DNA of 64,000 nucleotides, from the NCBI GenBank assembly GCA_002007465.1, contig LNAC01000232.1, forward strand, positions 1,325,108-1,389,107. The letters run 5' to 3'. Positions 23,424 to 33,480 of the stretch are shown in pieces. A program made the position numbers and the translations under genes. The notes beneath the pieces were generated by a model. It was not told the DNA's origin. It saw only the letters and a program-made list of their open reading frames with translations, and did no database searches. The DNA is from Ailurus styani (Eukaryota; Chordata; Mammalia; Carnivora; Ailuridae). The number at the start of each line of letters is the position of its first letter. Position 1 is the stretch's first letter.

Positions 23424-23604
23424 GGCGCCTGGGTGGTTCAGTTGGTTAAGCATCCAACTGGTGGTTTTGGCTCAGGTCATGATCTCAGGGTTGTGGGATC
23501 GAGCCCCACACTGGGCTCAGCGGTGAGTCTGCTTGAGATTCTCTCTCTCCCTCTCCTGCCCCTTCTTCCCACCCACCCCCCTAAAATAAATAATCTGTTT
23601 AAAA
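23424..23604 (+). mobile_element. SINEC, + orientation
   Basis: 'ggcgcctgggtggttcagtt' head, 'ggctcaggtcatgatctca' middle, CT tract, 'aaaataaataatc' tail. Confidence 0.93.
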
Positions 23605-23614
23605 AATAGTATTG

Positions 23615-23770
23615 TAACAATGTCAGTATCTTGGTTCTGATAATCATACTACAGTTATATAAAATGTTATCATTGGGGTAGGATAGGCGAAGGGTACATG
23701 GGAACTTCCTGTGCTATTTTTGAAACTTCTAGGCAAAAGTTAAATTATTTCGAAACAAAGTTTTAAAAAA
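23615..23770 (+). mobile_element. L1 3'-UTR fragment (old L1M)
   Basis: 'aaaatgttatcattggggta' followed by 'gtgctatttttgaaacttct' and an A-rich end, as in L1M 3' UTRs. Confidence 0.65.
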
Positions 23771-23819
23771 AAATCCAGGAGAGGGATCCTTGTGGACGGG
23801 CCATCTTAGAATCTTAGGC

Positions 23820-24255
23820 TCTAAAATATTTACTTAATGGCTAAAATTTAAAAGACTGACAATACCAAGTGTTGGCAAGGATGTGGCACAATGGGAGCTC
23901 TCATTAATTGCTGGGGACTGTGTGAATTGACAGAGTCACTTTGGAAAAATGGTTTGGTAATAACCACTGATGTTGAATGCATGTATATCATAGGACACAG
24001 CAATTCCATTCCTAGGTGTACTGCAATTTACACAGATGTCAAAACCAGGTAAAATTAAAATGCAAAGTTAGAAATTGTTGGGGAAAAGGAGGTGTTAATG
24101 GATGTGATGGGACATAATGGGGGTTTCTAGGAGGTAACAGTGTGCTATTTCTTGACCTAGATGTTAATCACATTTTGCAATAATTAATTAAACTGCATCT
24201 CTATTTTGTGCACTTTTCTTCTTGTCTATTATACTTCAAAATAGGGGGGAATGTT
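23820..24255 (+). mobile_element. L1M 3'-end fragment
   Basis: 'agactgacaataccaagtgt', 'tggcaaggatgtggcaca', 'agcaattccattcctaggtg' and terminal 'ttatacttcaaaatag' are L1 ORF2-end/3'-UTR landmarks. It is internally deleted and carries no open reading frame. Confidence 0.8.
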
Positions 24256-24752
24256 AAAAACAGAAAGAGAAGAAGAAATGTAGAAAGAGTCTAAATAATT
24301 TAAACATCCTTTCTAAGTTTATTAATACATAATATGGCCAAGTCGTCAGGTCAGATGGTGCAACATTCTCCATCTCAAAGGTGGATGGGACACTGGGGGG
24401 TGCAGTGTGGAGAGTTGCCTCTTTGGATATAGGAAAAGTAAATTAAAGAAATTTTCACCTGATCTTTCTCTGCATGTTTTAAAGCTCATTTAATCTGCCT
24501 TAATGCCTATAGGTATTCCAGACAGCTAGTCTCCTGGGTATTTCAGCTTTCATTTGATAACATTATTTGTAGCTGAATTATGTTTCTCTTTCCACCTGGC
24601 TGTCCCATCTTTCTAAATTTATCTCAGCATCCTAATTTACCTATAAAAATAGCCTCTACTTTTTTATTATGGAAAATGATTTTACAAAATAAAGGAATAC
24701 TGAGCATTTACACAACCATTTGCCTCATTTCAAATTGTCTTTGGGTGGCTTT

Positions 24753-24951
24753 TTTAAAAAAGATTTTATTTGCTTACTTATTTAATTTTTTTGAGAGCAA
24801 ACATGAGTTTGGGGGGGGTGAAAAGGAGGGGCAGAGGGGAAGGGAGAGGGACAAGCAGACTCCCTGCCAAGCTGGCTAGATCCCAAGGCTCGGAGATTAT
24901 GACCTGAGCCAAAGTCAGACTCTTAACTGACTGAGCCACCAAGATACCCCC
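24753..24951 (-). mobile_element. SINEC, minus orientation
   Basis: 'aaaaagattttatttgctta', G-rich purine tract, 'agactccctgccaagc', 'ctgagccaccaagatacccc'. Confidence 0.88.
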
Positions 24952-25315
24952 GTCTTCGGGTGTTTATTGATGATATATATGATAACAGTATCCATATACT
25001 TCTCCTTTTCACTTAACCTTATCTTCCTATACATATTTTTCACTTTGACTAAGTTCACCTATAGTAGGTATCTACAAGGTATTCCATCTTAACTATCTAT
25101 GTTGAGCCTTTTTTGACTTAAGTGATTCTAATGTTCACAGGAAGCACAGTTCTTCTGTTTCCATTTCTAATGGGTCAGTTTGGACCATTTGTTTCATTTC
25201 TGCTTCTTCATCAAAATTGCAACTCCACTATTTTCACCAGCTGTGTCAAAACAGGACACATAAAGTGACGGGTTAGATGTGTGGTCCTCCCAAGTAATTT
25301 CTAAAAAGATTTTAT

Positions 25316-25510
25316 TGGGCACCTGGGTGGCTCAGTGTGTTAAAGCCTCTGCTTTCGGCTCAGGTCATGATCTCAGGGTCCTGGGATCGAGGCCCGCATC
25401 GGGCTCCCTGCTCAGCGAGGAGCCTGCTTTCCCCTCTCTCTGCCTGCCTCTCTGCCTACTTGTGATCTCTATCTCTGTGTCAAATAAATAAATAAAATCT
25501 TTAAAAAATA
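25316..25510 (+). mobile_element. Young SINEC, + orientation (mustelid-like subfamily)
   Basis: 'gggcacctgggtggctcagt', 'ttaaagcctctgctttcggc', 'gggctccctgctcagcgagg', then (CT)-rich part and 'aaataaataaataaaatctt'. It is nearly identical to the copy at 26014-26218. Confidence 0.95.
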
Positions 25511-25536
25511 AATAAAAATATTTTATTTATTTATTT

Positions 25537-25592
<56 letters not shown>

Positions 25593-25720
25593 ACAAGCAA
25601 GGGAGTGGCAGGCAGAGTGGGAGGGAGAAGCAGGCTCCCTGTTCTGCAGGGAACCCGATGCAGGGATGGATCCCAGGACCCTGGGATCATGACCTGAGCC
25701 TGAGCCACCCAGGCGCTCCT
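25511..25720 (-). mobile_element. SINEC, minus orientation, with expanded (GA)n
   Basis: Abuts the previous SINE tail-to-tail. It contains a pure (GA)n run at 25541-25591 in place of the usual purine tract, then 'ggctccctgttctgcaggga' and 'ctgagccacccaggcgct'. Confidence 0.93.
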
Positions 25721-26013
25721 TTCCCAAGTAATTTCTTATCAAGATACACACTGATCATTTACACCTTACTTCATCTTATGCTGTTCATCTGTATAAGACC
25801 CATTTCATTCTGTCATTAGAGTTAACAGTTATTTCATGGGTCAGTGGCTGAAGAAGAGTGAAGATGTGATAGCCTGTGAATTGCAGGCTATGATTCACAG
25901 TGGAAAGCAAACTACATTCTAGATCTCATTCTCTCTCCAGTTCAGGCATCTACAACCAAGGGTGGGGAGAAGAAAGAGGCAGGACTATCTGTTCTTCAAG
26001 AAATTTTAACTTC

Positions 26014-26218
26014 TGGGCGCCTGGGTGGCTCAGTGGGTTAAAGCCTCTGCCTTCGGCTCAGGTCATGATCTCAGGGTCCTGGGATCGAGGCCCGCATCGG
26101 GCTCCCTGCTCAGCGAGGAGCCTGCTTCCCCCCCCCTCTCTCTGCCTGTCTCTCTGCCTCCTTGTGATCTCTCTCCCTCTGTGAAATAAATAAATAAAAT
26201 CTTAAAAAAAAAAAGAAA
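26014..26218 (+). mobile_element. Young SINEC with perfect 16-bp target duplication
   Basis: AAGAAATTTTAACTTC occurs identically at 25998-26013 and 26219-26234. The head is a perfect 'gggcgcctgggtggctcagt' and the A-rich tail is little mutated, indicating recent insertion. Confidence 0.96.
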
Positions 26219-26671
26219 AAGAAATTTTAACTTCACTCTCCTCTTCTGAATCTAGTCTCCCTCATCTAGATGCGAAGAGGGGGCCACCTAGCTCCTCTTC
26301 TTGCAGTACTCACATCATCTAGAGAATCCTTTTCTCGTGGCCCAACAGTTTTGCATGACCCAAACTGAGCTAACATTTTCAAAGTGTGATATGCAACAAT
26401 TGTATGGGGATAGATATTACTGAATGTGTTTTGCAGTCTGAATGGACAGTGTCAGATGATGGGAATCTGGGAACATATCTAGACTTTCAAATTGTCTTCT
26501 GCAAAAAAAATTCCCTTCTAAAAATAGTCTTACAGTATGTGGTGTTTTTTCATGTTTAAAACTGTTTTTACGAATGTGGAACAAATCTCTACTTAATGAA
26601 AGCAGATTTGTATAGTCCACATCTTCGGTGCCTACTGTTTGCACGGTCATGTTATTGTCACCAACCGCAAG

Positions 26672-26688
26672 CCCACCAGAGGGCGCTC
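26672..26688 (+). promoter_or_regulatory. CTCF-like motif, + orientation
   Basis: CCCACCAGAGGGCGCTC is a near-consensus CTCF core in unique sequence. Confidence 0.7.
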
Positions 26689-26967
26689 GTTCCCCGTCTA
26701 TCCAGCCTTCAATCAGCGACTCAGAAAATCCAAATTAAACTTGACTTTCACACACAGGAAGTCTTTCATACTTAATCCACAAATATTTACCGAGAATTTA
26801 CTGTGCTGCCAGGCGCAGGGCTAGGTGCACAAGATACAGTGAAGAGTTAGGCATGATTCCTAATACCAAACGCTTAGAGCACAGCAAAGACTCAAAGTAA
26901 ACAACCAGGCACAATTAAGTGGGGTAAGTGAAGATTGCTAGGTCTGGGGAGTTTGTCGCTTATTTGC

Positions 26968-27151
26968 TTTATAAGATTTTGTTTACTTATTTGACAGAAA
27001 GAGACAACGAGAGAGGGAACACGAGCAGGGCGAGTGGGAGAGGGAGAAGCAGGCTTTCCACCAAGCGGGGAGCCCAACACAGGTCTCAATCCCCTGGCAT
27101 GGTGACCTGAGCCGAAGGCAGACGCTTAAGGACTGAGCCACCCAGGTGCCC
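26968..27151 (-). mobile_element. SINEC, minus orientation
   Basis: 'ataagattttgtttacttat', 'aagcaggctttccaccaagc', 'actgagccacccaggtgccc'. Confidence 0.92.
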
Positions 27152-27479
27152 CTGAGTGTGTTGTTTAAATACTGGCTCCAGGTCTTAGAAGCTGGTAACA
27201 ACTCATTATGAGATCCCCGACGGCTTCCACTGGGTATACTGGGAGTGATCTCCACCCTCGAGGCATTTTGTAAATCGGAGCCAGAGACCAGCTTGAGCGG
27301 CTCCATTAGTCAGCTCCGCAATTCCATGTCCCTTCCTACCCCCTCCCCCGTTTGTGGTTTTTGGGGTTTTTTTCGGGGCTTCGTGTAGTTCTCTTACAGT
27401 TCACTTCTGCTCTAGGTCAACACTTCAGTTGGACCCAACGCCTAGGACCAGAGATTACCCACAACAATCAGTAATGGCT

Positions 27480-28270
27480 GGCCCCGCCCACTCTTTTTCC
27501 GGTTTGAAACCCGCGGGCCTTTCCCGCTTTGAATTCCTAGACTTCCTGTTCTGATTCTCGCGACAGTTTCGAGACGTCGCGTGAAGTGTGCTCCCTGTCC
27601 TGCTGGAGTTTTGGAGATCCGGGGTACTGTGTATCTGCCCACCTCGTCAGACCCTCCCCCCAATCCCCGGCCAGGAGTGACATGCATGCGGCTAGGGAAC
27701 CCCTACTCGAAAGGGCTTGGCCGAGTTCAAGTCCGGAGGGAGAGTCCTGGACCCCATCCGGGAGTTTTGACTCTCCAGGCCTCCAATACGCATGCGGAGC
27801 CGATCCCCCTGGGCGGTCTGGAGGCGGTCGCCCACCCTGAATTTCGGGGCTGGTCAGGAGGCCCAGGCCCAGGTCCAGGCCGCTAGGCCGGGGGCCAGGT
27901 TCTTCTGGGACGAGACTGACTAAATACCGTCACCTCCAAGCTCAGTTTCGGCTCCCTGCAAACTGGACTGCCGCGCGGCTCCTGTAAGCCGCTTGGGGCG
28001 GGCTAGGGCGGGGCCTGGCAGACCCCGGTAAGGCGGGCGGGCCTCCAAGAATGCTCTCCTCCCCACCCCCAGCCCACAGTGCCACGGTGGCGCTGGTGGC
28101 GGCCTTGCCTCCGGCCTTGGCCTTGCAAATGTAACCTGTAATCCCGACCCGGAGCGAGGTCCGCGCGGGAGGCGCCCCGCCCATCTCTCCCTGCGGCTGC
28201 CGGTCAGCTGGGACCTCTCCAAGCACTCGGGCTGAAGCACCTGCCGGATGTGGGGAGGGAGGAGGAGACC
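27480..28270. promoter_or_regulatory. CpG-rich promoter-like island upstream of KAZALD1
   Basis: Contains an ETS site (TTCCGG 27497-27502), an E2F-type TTTCCCGC (27520-27527), TTTGAA elements (27503-27508 and 27528-27533) and TCTCGCGA (27556-27563), followed by CpG-rich DNA. This is the texture of an active CpG-island promoter. It lies 0.5-1.2 kb before the KAZALD1 first exon, so it could be a distal KAZALD1 promoter or that of an unannotated transcript. Confidence 0.5.
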
Positions 28271-28659
28271 GGTTGTGGGGTGGCAGATGTAAGCGCCAAG
28301 TCTCTGGTCGGCGCCTTGGTAGGGAAGCTGGATGGACAAGCCTGCAATAGCCCCCGGGAAGCCCGCCCTGAGCCGTGGGGAGACCACGTTGGTTGGCCCT
28401 GCCCTCCAGGAGCGCCCGACTTGGCCGCAGAGCTCCTACCGCCTCCCCATTGTGCAGCTGCTCTGGCAGACCCCAGGGACTGTGAAGTCCGATGGGACAA
28501 GACCTCGACCTTCACTCAACTCTTCCAGCTTTCCAGCCACCCCCGTATTCCCTCCTCCCAACCCCCACCCACCCTGTCCTTGTCTTCTCCCAGCTTCGGT
28601 GTCCGGTTACCGCTCCTCACTTCTCACTGTGACTTTGGCCCAGCTAAGGGAAATGGCCC

Positions 28660-28931
28660 AGGAGGGTCCCGTGCGGCTGCATAAAATTGGCAGCTTCAGA
28701 ACTGGAGGGAGGGGGTTGAGTGCGTCGTCGAGAGGCGGGGGGAGGGGCGGAGGNNNNGAGGGGCGGAGGAGTTGCTCTCCGAGTCCAAGTCCGTGGGCTC
28801 TCCGAGATCCTCAAGCCGGAGCAGAGGTGGCTGGCAGGCCCAGCGGATTGTTGGCCTCTGCTTGCTTTCCTCCGCCTGCTTCTTCCCGCCGGAGACACGG
28901 CTGTTCTGAACGGCTTGGTCCTGGACGCTAG
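28660..28931 (+). promoter_or_regulatory. KAZALD1: KAZALD1 proximal promoter and non-coding exon 1
   Basis: A TATA-like CATAAAA (28680-28686) overlaps an inverted CCAAT (ATTGG 28686-28690). GC boxes follow, then an exon ending in GCTAG|GTGAGC with the last exonic base at 28931. Splicing from here to the acceptor at 29676-29677 would join it to the coding exon. The start site at about 28705-28715 is an estimate from the TATA-like element. Confidence 0.6.
28742..28769. other. Four-N gap flanked by an identical 12-mer
   Basis: GAGGGGCGGAGG occurs just before (28742-28753) and just after (28758-28769) the NNNN. The real length of this promoter segment is uncertain. Confidence 0.9.
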
Positions 28932-29073
28932 GTGAGCGATCCCAGCCTGGGGGCATTACTTCTTCCCCATTCCCACCCTTATTAACAACTCCTTAGTTCT
29001 GGGGCCATAAATTCTCATCCTCCTCTAGGGCAGGGAGCTTCAGAACTGGATGATCGGTCTGTGGTGCTGGCGC

Positions 29074-29074
29074 T

Positions 29075-29118
<44 letters not shown>

Positions 29119-29308
29119 TGCGTGCTGGCGCTTGAGCTTTATTACCCGTTCTTCTCATCTCTCCCCATCCCCAGAAACACAGTCCAATCAATAACTGGAT
29201 GGCTCCTAGAGAGTCACCATGCCTCTGTGTTGAGGGTCTACTTGACGCCAAGGCAGCAAGGGAGGGGGCAGAGTGCTCGGGTCAAACTTTGGTACAAGGG
29301 ACAGTGAG
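29074..29308 (+). repeat. KAZALD1 intron 1 segment, copy 1 of a gap-flanking duplication
   Basis: (GT)n followed by unique sequence running to the gap edge. It is repeated at 29422-29637 apart from a 3-base indel near 29152 and a longer, GCGC-containing dinucleotide tract. Confidence 0.95.
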
Positions 29309-29421
29309 NNNNNNNNNNNNNNNNNNNNNNNNNNNNNNNNNNNNNNNNNNNNNNNNNNNNNNNNNNNNNNNNNNNNNNNNNNNNNNNNNNNNNNNNNNNN
29401 NNNNNNNNNNNNNNNNNNNNN
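29309..29421. other. Assembly gap (113 N)
   Basis: The N run lies between the two near-identical copies of KAZALD1 intron 1. Confidence 1.
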
Positions 29422-29456
<35 letters not shown>

Positions 29457-29637
29457 CTGGCGCTTGAGCTTTATTACCCGTTCTTATCTCTCCCCATCCC
29501 CAGAAACACAGTCCAATCAATAACTGGATGGCTCCTAGAGAGTCACCATGCCTCTGTGTTGAGGGTCTACTTGACGCCAAGGCAGCAAGGGAGGGGGCAG
29601 AGTGCTCGGGTCAAACTTTGGTACAAGGGACAGTGAG
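29422..29637 (+). repeat. KAZALD1 intron 1 segment, copy 2 of the duplication
   Basis: Starts in (GT)n exactly at the gap edge and ends at the same CAGTGAG where copy 1 meets the gap. It then continues uniquely to the exon 2 acceptor. Confidence 0.95.
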
Positions 29638-29729
29638 GTCGCTTCTGACCTCCTGACCCGGCTTCCCTCCCTGGCAGGGTGCCACGAACGCGCCGATGCC
29701 CGGAGTGCTCGCGGGGCTTCCAGCTAACC

Positions 29730-29774
29730 ATGCCACAGCCGCCCGCAGCTGCCGCGGCGCTGCCCTCGCTGCTC

Positions 29775-29805
<31 letters not shown>

Positions 29806-32052
29806 GGACGCCGCCCCCGGCTGGCGCGCGGCCGTCCCCGGGCCCCGATTACCTGCGGCGCGGCTGGCTGCGGCTGCTGGCGGAGGGCGAGGGCTGCGCT
29901 CCCTGCCGGCCGGAAGAGTGCGCCGAGCCGCGGGGCTGCCTGGCCGGCCGGGTGCGCGACGCGTGCGGCTGCTGTTGGGAATGCGCCAACCTCGAGGGCC
30001 AGCTCTGCGACCTGGACCCCAGCGCCCACTTCTACGGGCGCTGCGGCGAGCAGCTTGAGTGCCGTTTGGACGCGGGCGGCGACCTGAGCCGCGGAGAGGT
30101 GCCGGAGCCCCTGTGTGCCTGCCGCTCGCAGCGCCCGCTCTGCGGGTCCGACGGCCGCACCTACGCGCAGGTCTGCCGCCTGCAGGAGGCGGCCCGCGCT
30201 CGGCCTGACGCCAACCTCACGCTGGCGCACCCGGGGCCCTGCGAATCCGGTACGCACGGCCCGCGGCCCTACCCCCGGCAATGCGGCCCTCGAGGCACCT
30301 GAGGCATTGCTCCCCGACCTCCGACTGAATTGGTGTCTGGCCAGCGGAGCGAGGAAGACGAGGCTGGGGAGTCCTTGAGTCCAGTATAAGAGCCCGCTCT
30401 CGCGGCTGGTCCGCAGAGACCAGCACCTTGGGGCTCCCAGCTCTGTCCACACGCGGTGTGCCCCGAGGCGCGGGAGAGGCCCAGCCCCGGCTGGCAGGGA
30501 CCCACCCGCTTGAGGGGGCAGGCACGGAGCCAATGACCGGTCTCAAAACTGAGAGCGCAGAGACTCCCAGTCTTCGCCCAGACCGCTGGGGCCCAGGCAG
30601 CGAGACTTGGGTTCCAGAGAGATGCAATCGGTTTTCTCTTGGGCTGATAACGATTTCGTGGAGCAAGCTCTTCGCTCAGTCTCCCCACCTCCCTTCTGTT
30701 TCTTCCGTGCCTCAGGAGTCGTGAAGGAGGGGGCTCTTCCAGCTCCTCCCTCCTATCCCAGGGGGCTGAGGGCCATTCAGGCCTCAGGTTTCCTTTGGCA
30801 GAGTTAGTCACTTTCACTTCCTGAGCCCCTTTGAGGGATCTGGCCTGGCTGGGGCTGCCAGGAAAACAAACACAGGCAGGGGCCCAACACTTTACCCCAT
30901 AACTGCAGGCTTTCTGCCCGCTGCCCAGATCTGGTTTCAGGTTCTCTGCCTTTCCCACGTGGGAATCCCCCCTCCCCTGCTCCCTTCCCTGGTCCCAGGG
31001 TGGTGAGGGGGGGGCAGCTCCTTGGATTCTTTGGCAACTGGACCTGGTTAGGCAGGCAGGGAGGGTAGGGGGAAGTGTTGGTTACAAGTACAGCAGGATA
31101 GGGGCCTCGGGGGTGGAATGAGGACGGGAGAGATCAGGGATGGAGTGTGGCTGCCGAACTGTGGCATCCTGTCTGCATGTACGTCTCTGTTCTGGAGTTT
31201 GTAGCTTGCGTGTACCTGTACCTACATTTGTATGGACCCGTGTGTACTGATCAAGTCCCGTGCACGGGTGTGTATTTTCCTCCGCGTTGACTGTCTTCCC
31301 CCACAAACATATCCATGATGGTTCGTGAAGGGGCTGCTCGTGGGGCCGGATGTGCCCATTCTCAGGCCTCCCATCTCCATCCCCAGAGCCCCAGATCGTG
31401 CTGCACCCGTATGATGTTTGGAACGTGACGGGGCAGGACGTGATCTTTGGCTGCGAAGTGTTTGCCTACCCCATGGCATCCATTGAGTGGAGGAAGGACG
31501 GCTTGGATGTTCAGCTACCGGGGGATGATCCCCACATCTCCGTGCAGGTAGGAGAGGGAGCCGAGGCCTCTGGGCAGCCCAGGGTCCCCCTAGAAGGACC
31601 CTGTTGACCCTGCCTCCGGCTCCAGTTCAGGGGTGGACCTCAGAGGTTTGGGGTGACAGGCTGGCTGCAGATCCAGGCTGTGCGTCCTAGCGATGAAGGT
31701 ATCTACCGCTGCCTAGCCCGCAACGCTCTGGGCCAAGTTGAGGCCCCTGCTAGCCTGACAGTGCTCACACCAGGTAAGGGCGAGCCTGGGCTCTGGGGAC
31801 CAGGGGGCAGGGGTGCTGGTGGTGGATTGAGGCCCTTGAAGGTGTGTCCACGTGCGTATATGCATGTGGGTAAAGAGGCAGGTATGGCTTCCTCACAGCC
31901 TAGGGGGATTGACAGCCCCTCTTTCCTCTTCTCTCTTCTTTGCCCACATGTTTGCAGACCAGCTGAACTCCACAGCCATCGCCCAGCTGCCATCCCTGCA
32001 TCTGATTCCTGAGGAGGAGGCTGAGAGTGAAGAGGGCGAGGATTACTACTAG
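29730..32052 (+). CDS. KAZALD1: KAZALD1, secreted IGFBP-Kazal-Ig protein, complete, four coding exons
   Basis: Extracellular matrix-type protein of the IGFBP-related group, linked in the literature to bone and cell growth (also called BONO1, IGFBP-rP10). Coding exons 29730-30249, 31387-31547, 31626-31773 and 31958-32052 join to 924 nt (307 residues plus TAG), close to the 304 of human. The signal peptide has an eleven-leucine core (about 14-24). The IGFBP N-terminal module at about 52-130 includes the CGCCWEC motif (79-85). The Kazal domain at about 129-171 has CGSDGRTY (138-145). The I-set Ig domain at about 174-274 has Cys196, Trp208 and the DEGIYRC motif ending at Cys256. The acidic tail ends EDYY. 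N-glycosylation sequons are NLT (162), NVT (186) and NST (280). The ATG at 29730 has A at -3. The same frame is open upstream to a GTG at 29679, but no ATG precedes. No disruption is seen. Confidence 0.97.
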
Positions 32053-32674
32053 GTCTGCAGCCCTGGCCTTCGGGGGTGCGTGAGTGGGGATAGTATTCAT
32101 CCCTGCTCTTGAGAAGATCTGGAAGGGGGATCAGGACCCTTTCATTGCTTTAGTGCTCTTCATAGGGGAAGCAAGGTGGTGGTTGAGTAGGGAGACAAAA
32201 GTGGGCCAAGGGTAAGGAGAGAGGCAGAGCCTAGGGGAAGTGGGAAGCAAAGGGGCCAATGGAAGAGGCCCCCTGGCCAATATGGTCTCCAGCATGGACC
32301 AACCAGGCAGAAGACAGCAGTGCCTGCTGGTCCCTAGGCTGGGTGGGGGTATTGGGCGGGATGGGGGGCGGGCAGAGAAGACACAAAGAAGCAGCCAAGA
32401 TCCTCCACTTCTTCCCACAGCCTTCCCACCAGTCTTCTGAACTACCCTTCGCCACAACTCCTACTGTTGTTTTTCTAGTCCCAACCTTTGCCTCACCTCA
32501 GTTTACCGTTCCTCAAAACTCACCTTCTCGAAATCCCCCCCCACCTAAGTTCCAATTGCACTTACGAACTGCAGCCCTCTTTACTGTTGGCCATCTGTTG
32601 TCTAGAAAAGCATAGTGGAGCATGGTTTAGGCCAGTGCAGTAAGATGGGCATTTGGTCATGTCTAACTTCTGTC

Positions 32675-32785
32675 CTTCTGGAAAATTCGAGGCCAGGACC
32701 ATATCTTATACCACTCTGTATCGGACACTGCCTAGCGCAGGACTAGGCACAGTAGGAATGCAATAAAGATTTATGAACAAACTGA
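32675..32785 (+). repeat. L2 3'-end fragment in the KAZALD1 3' end
   Basis: 'aggaccatatcttataccac' then 'actgcctagcgcaggactag', 'gcacagtaggaatgcaataa' and 'agatttatgaaca' follow the L2 terminal consensus. Confidence 0.75.
32762..32767 (+). terminator. KAZALD1: Candidate KAZALD1 poly(A) signal AATAAA
   Basis: The first canonical hexamer after the stop, lying inside the L2 terminus. Confidence 0.55.
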
Positions 32786-32789
32786 GACA

Positions 32790-33480
32790 CAGATGCACAG
32801 GTGTTTCTGAAGGTGTGCACATGAAGACCACATTTCCCTGGGAGGCATCCCATAGTAGTAGGACACTGGTTTCCAGAAGCTATAGGTCCTGCTCCCTAGG
32901 CACGTGCCTGCTGGATGTACAGAGAGGAAGCTTGAACTGGGGCCTACCCTGCCCTCTAGCAAATCTGAAGCCATTTGGTTGGAGAGAGGGTATTCTCTGG
33001 GTCTGCACTCCATCCCGGCTGGCCCAGAGTTAGATCGCCTGCCCCCGCAGGCGGGGAACCAGGTCCATGTGGGTAGGGCCCAGTGTAAAAGCACAAACTG
33101 GATGAAGGAGCGGAGAAGCTGGGCCATGAGTATGGGCCGCACCCTAGGCTTCCCCTGGGAATCCACCCATTTTCTTGCTGAAATCAGACGAAGTCAGGTA
33201 AGCCTGTTTCCTTATCAGCCAACTGTGATGTGTCCTCTCTGGTTGGGGGTCACTCACGGGGCTGCAGTTTTTCACTCCCCACATCTCTTTCCACACTCCC
33301 TGTAACTAGCCTAGGTGAGGCCCAGTGTTTATTGACTGAGTGAAGCAGAAAATGAAAACTTGAGTTCCGGAGGCCAAGACCTTGTGTGTGGATGGCGACA
33401 GACAGAGGCCCCGCCCGAGTCTGGTGCCACCACAGGAGAGATGGCAGTTGGCTCAGTGTCTGAGCGTGTCCTCTAGGGCC
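32790..33480. other. Intergenic, no gene seen
   Basis: Unique sequence without exon signature. It is followed by a CpG-rich segment. Confidence 0.5.

Larger units (their letters stand above)
20500..25300. other. Intergenic block rich in SINEC and L1, no gene
   Basis: AT-richer than the surroundings and repeat-dense. No host gene exon is seen between the repeats listed. Confidence 0.6.
25721..27480. other. Intergenic, two further SINEC, no gene
   Basis: No exon is supported. It includes a CTCF-like site and an old MIR/L2-class scrap at about 26765-26890. Confidence 0.5.
32053..32785 (+). other. KAZALD1: KAZALD1 3' untranslated region
   Basis: Extends from the TAG stop to the first canonical AATAAA. 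The distal part is an L2 3'-end fragment. A longer or shorter real UTR is possible. Confidence 0.55.

Noticed and set aside
26014..26100. tRNA gene (A and B box-like sequence)
   Set aside because: These are the tRNA-derived heads of SINEC retroposons with target duplications, not functional tRNA genes.
29679..29729. Upstream GTG start for KAZALD1 giving a longer N-terminus
   Set aside because: Not an ATG. The ATG at 29730 has A at -3 and is followed at once by a normal signal peptide.
29724..30533. 269-codon open frame on the minus strand opposite KAZALD1 exon 2
   Set aside because: It is an antisense shadow of a GC-rich coding exon. The + strand reads clear IGFBP and Kazal domains with proper splice sites.
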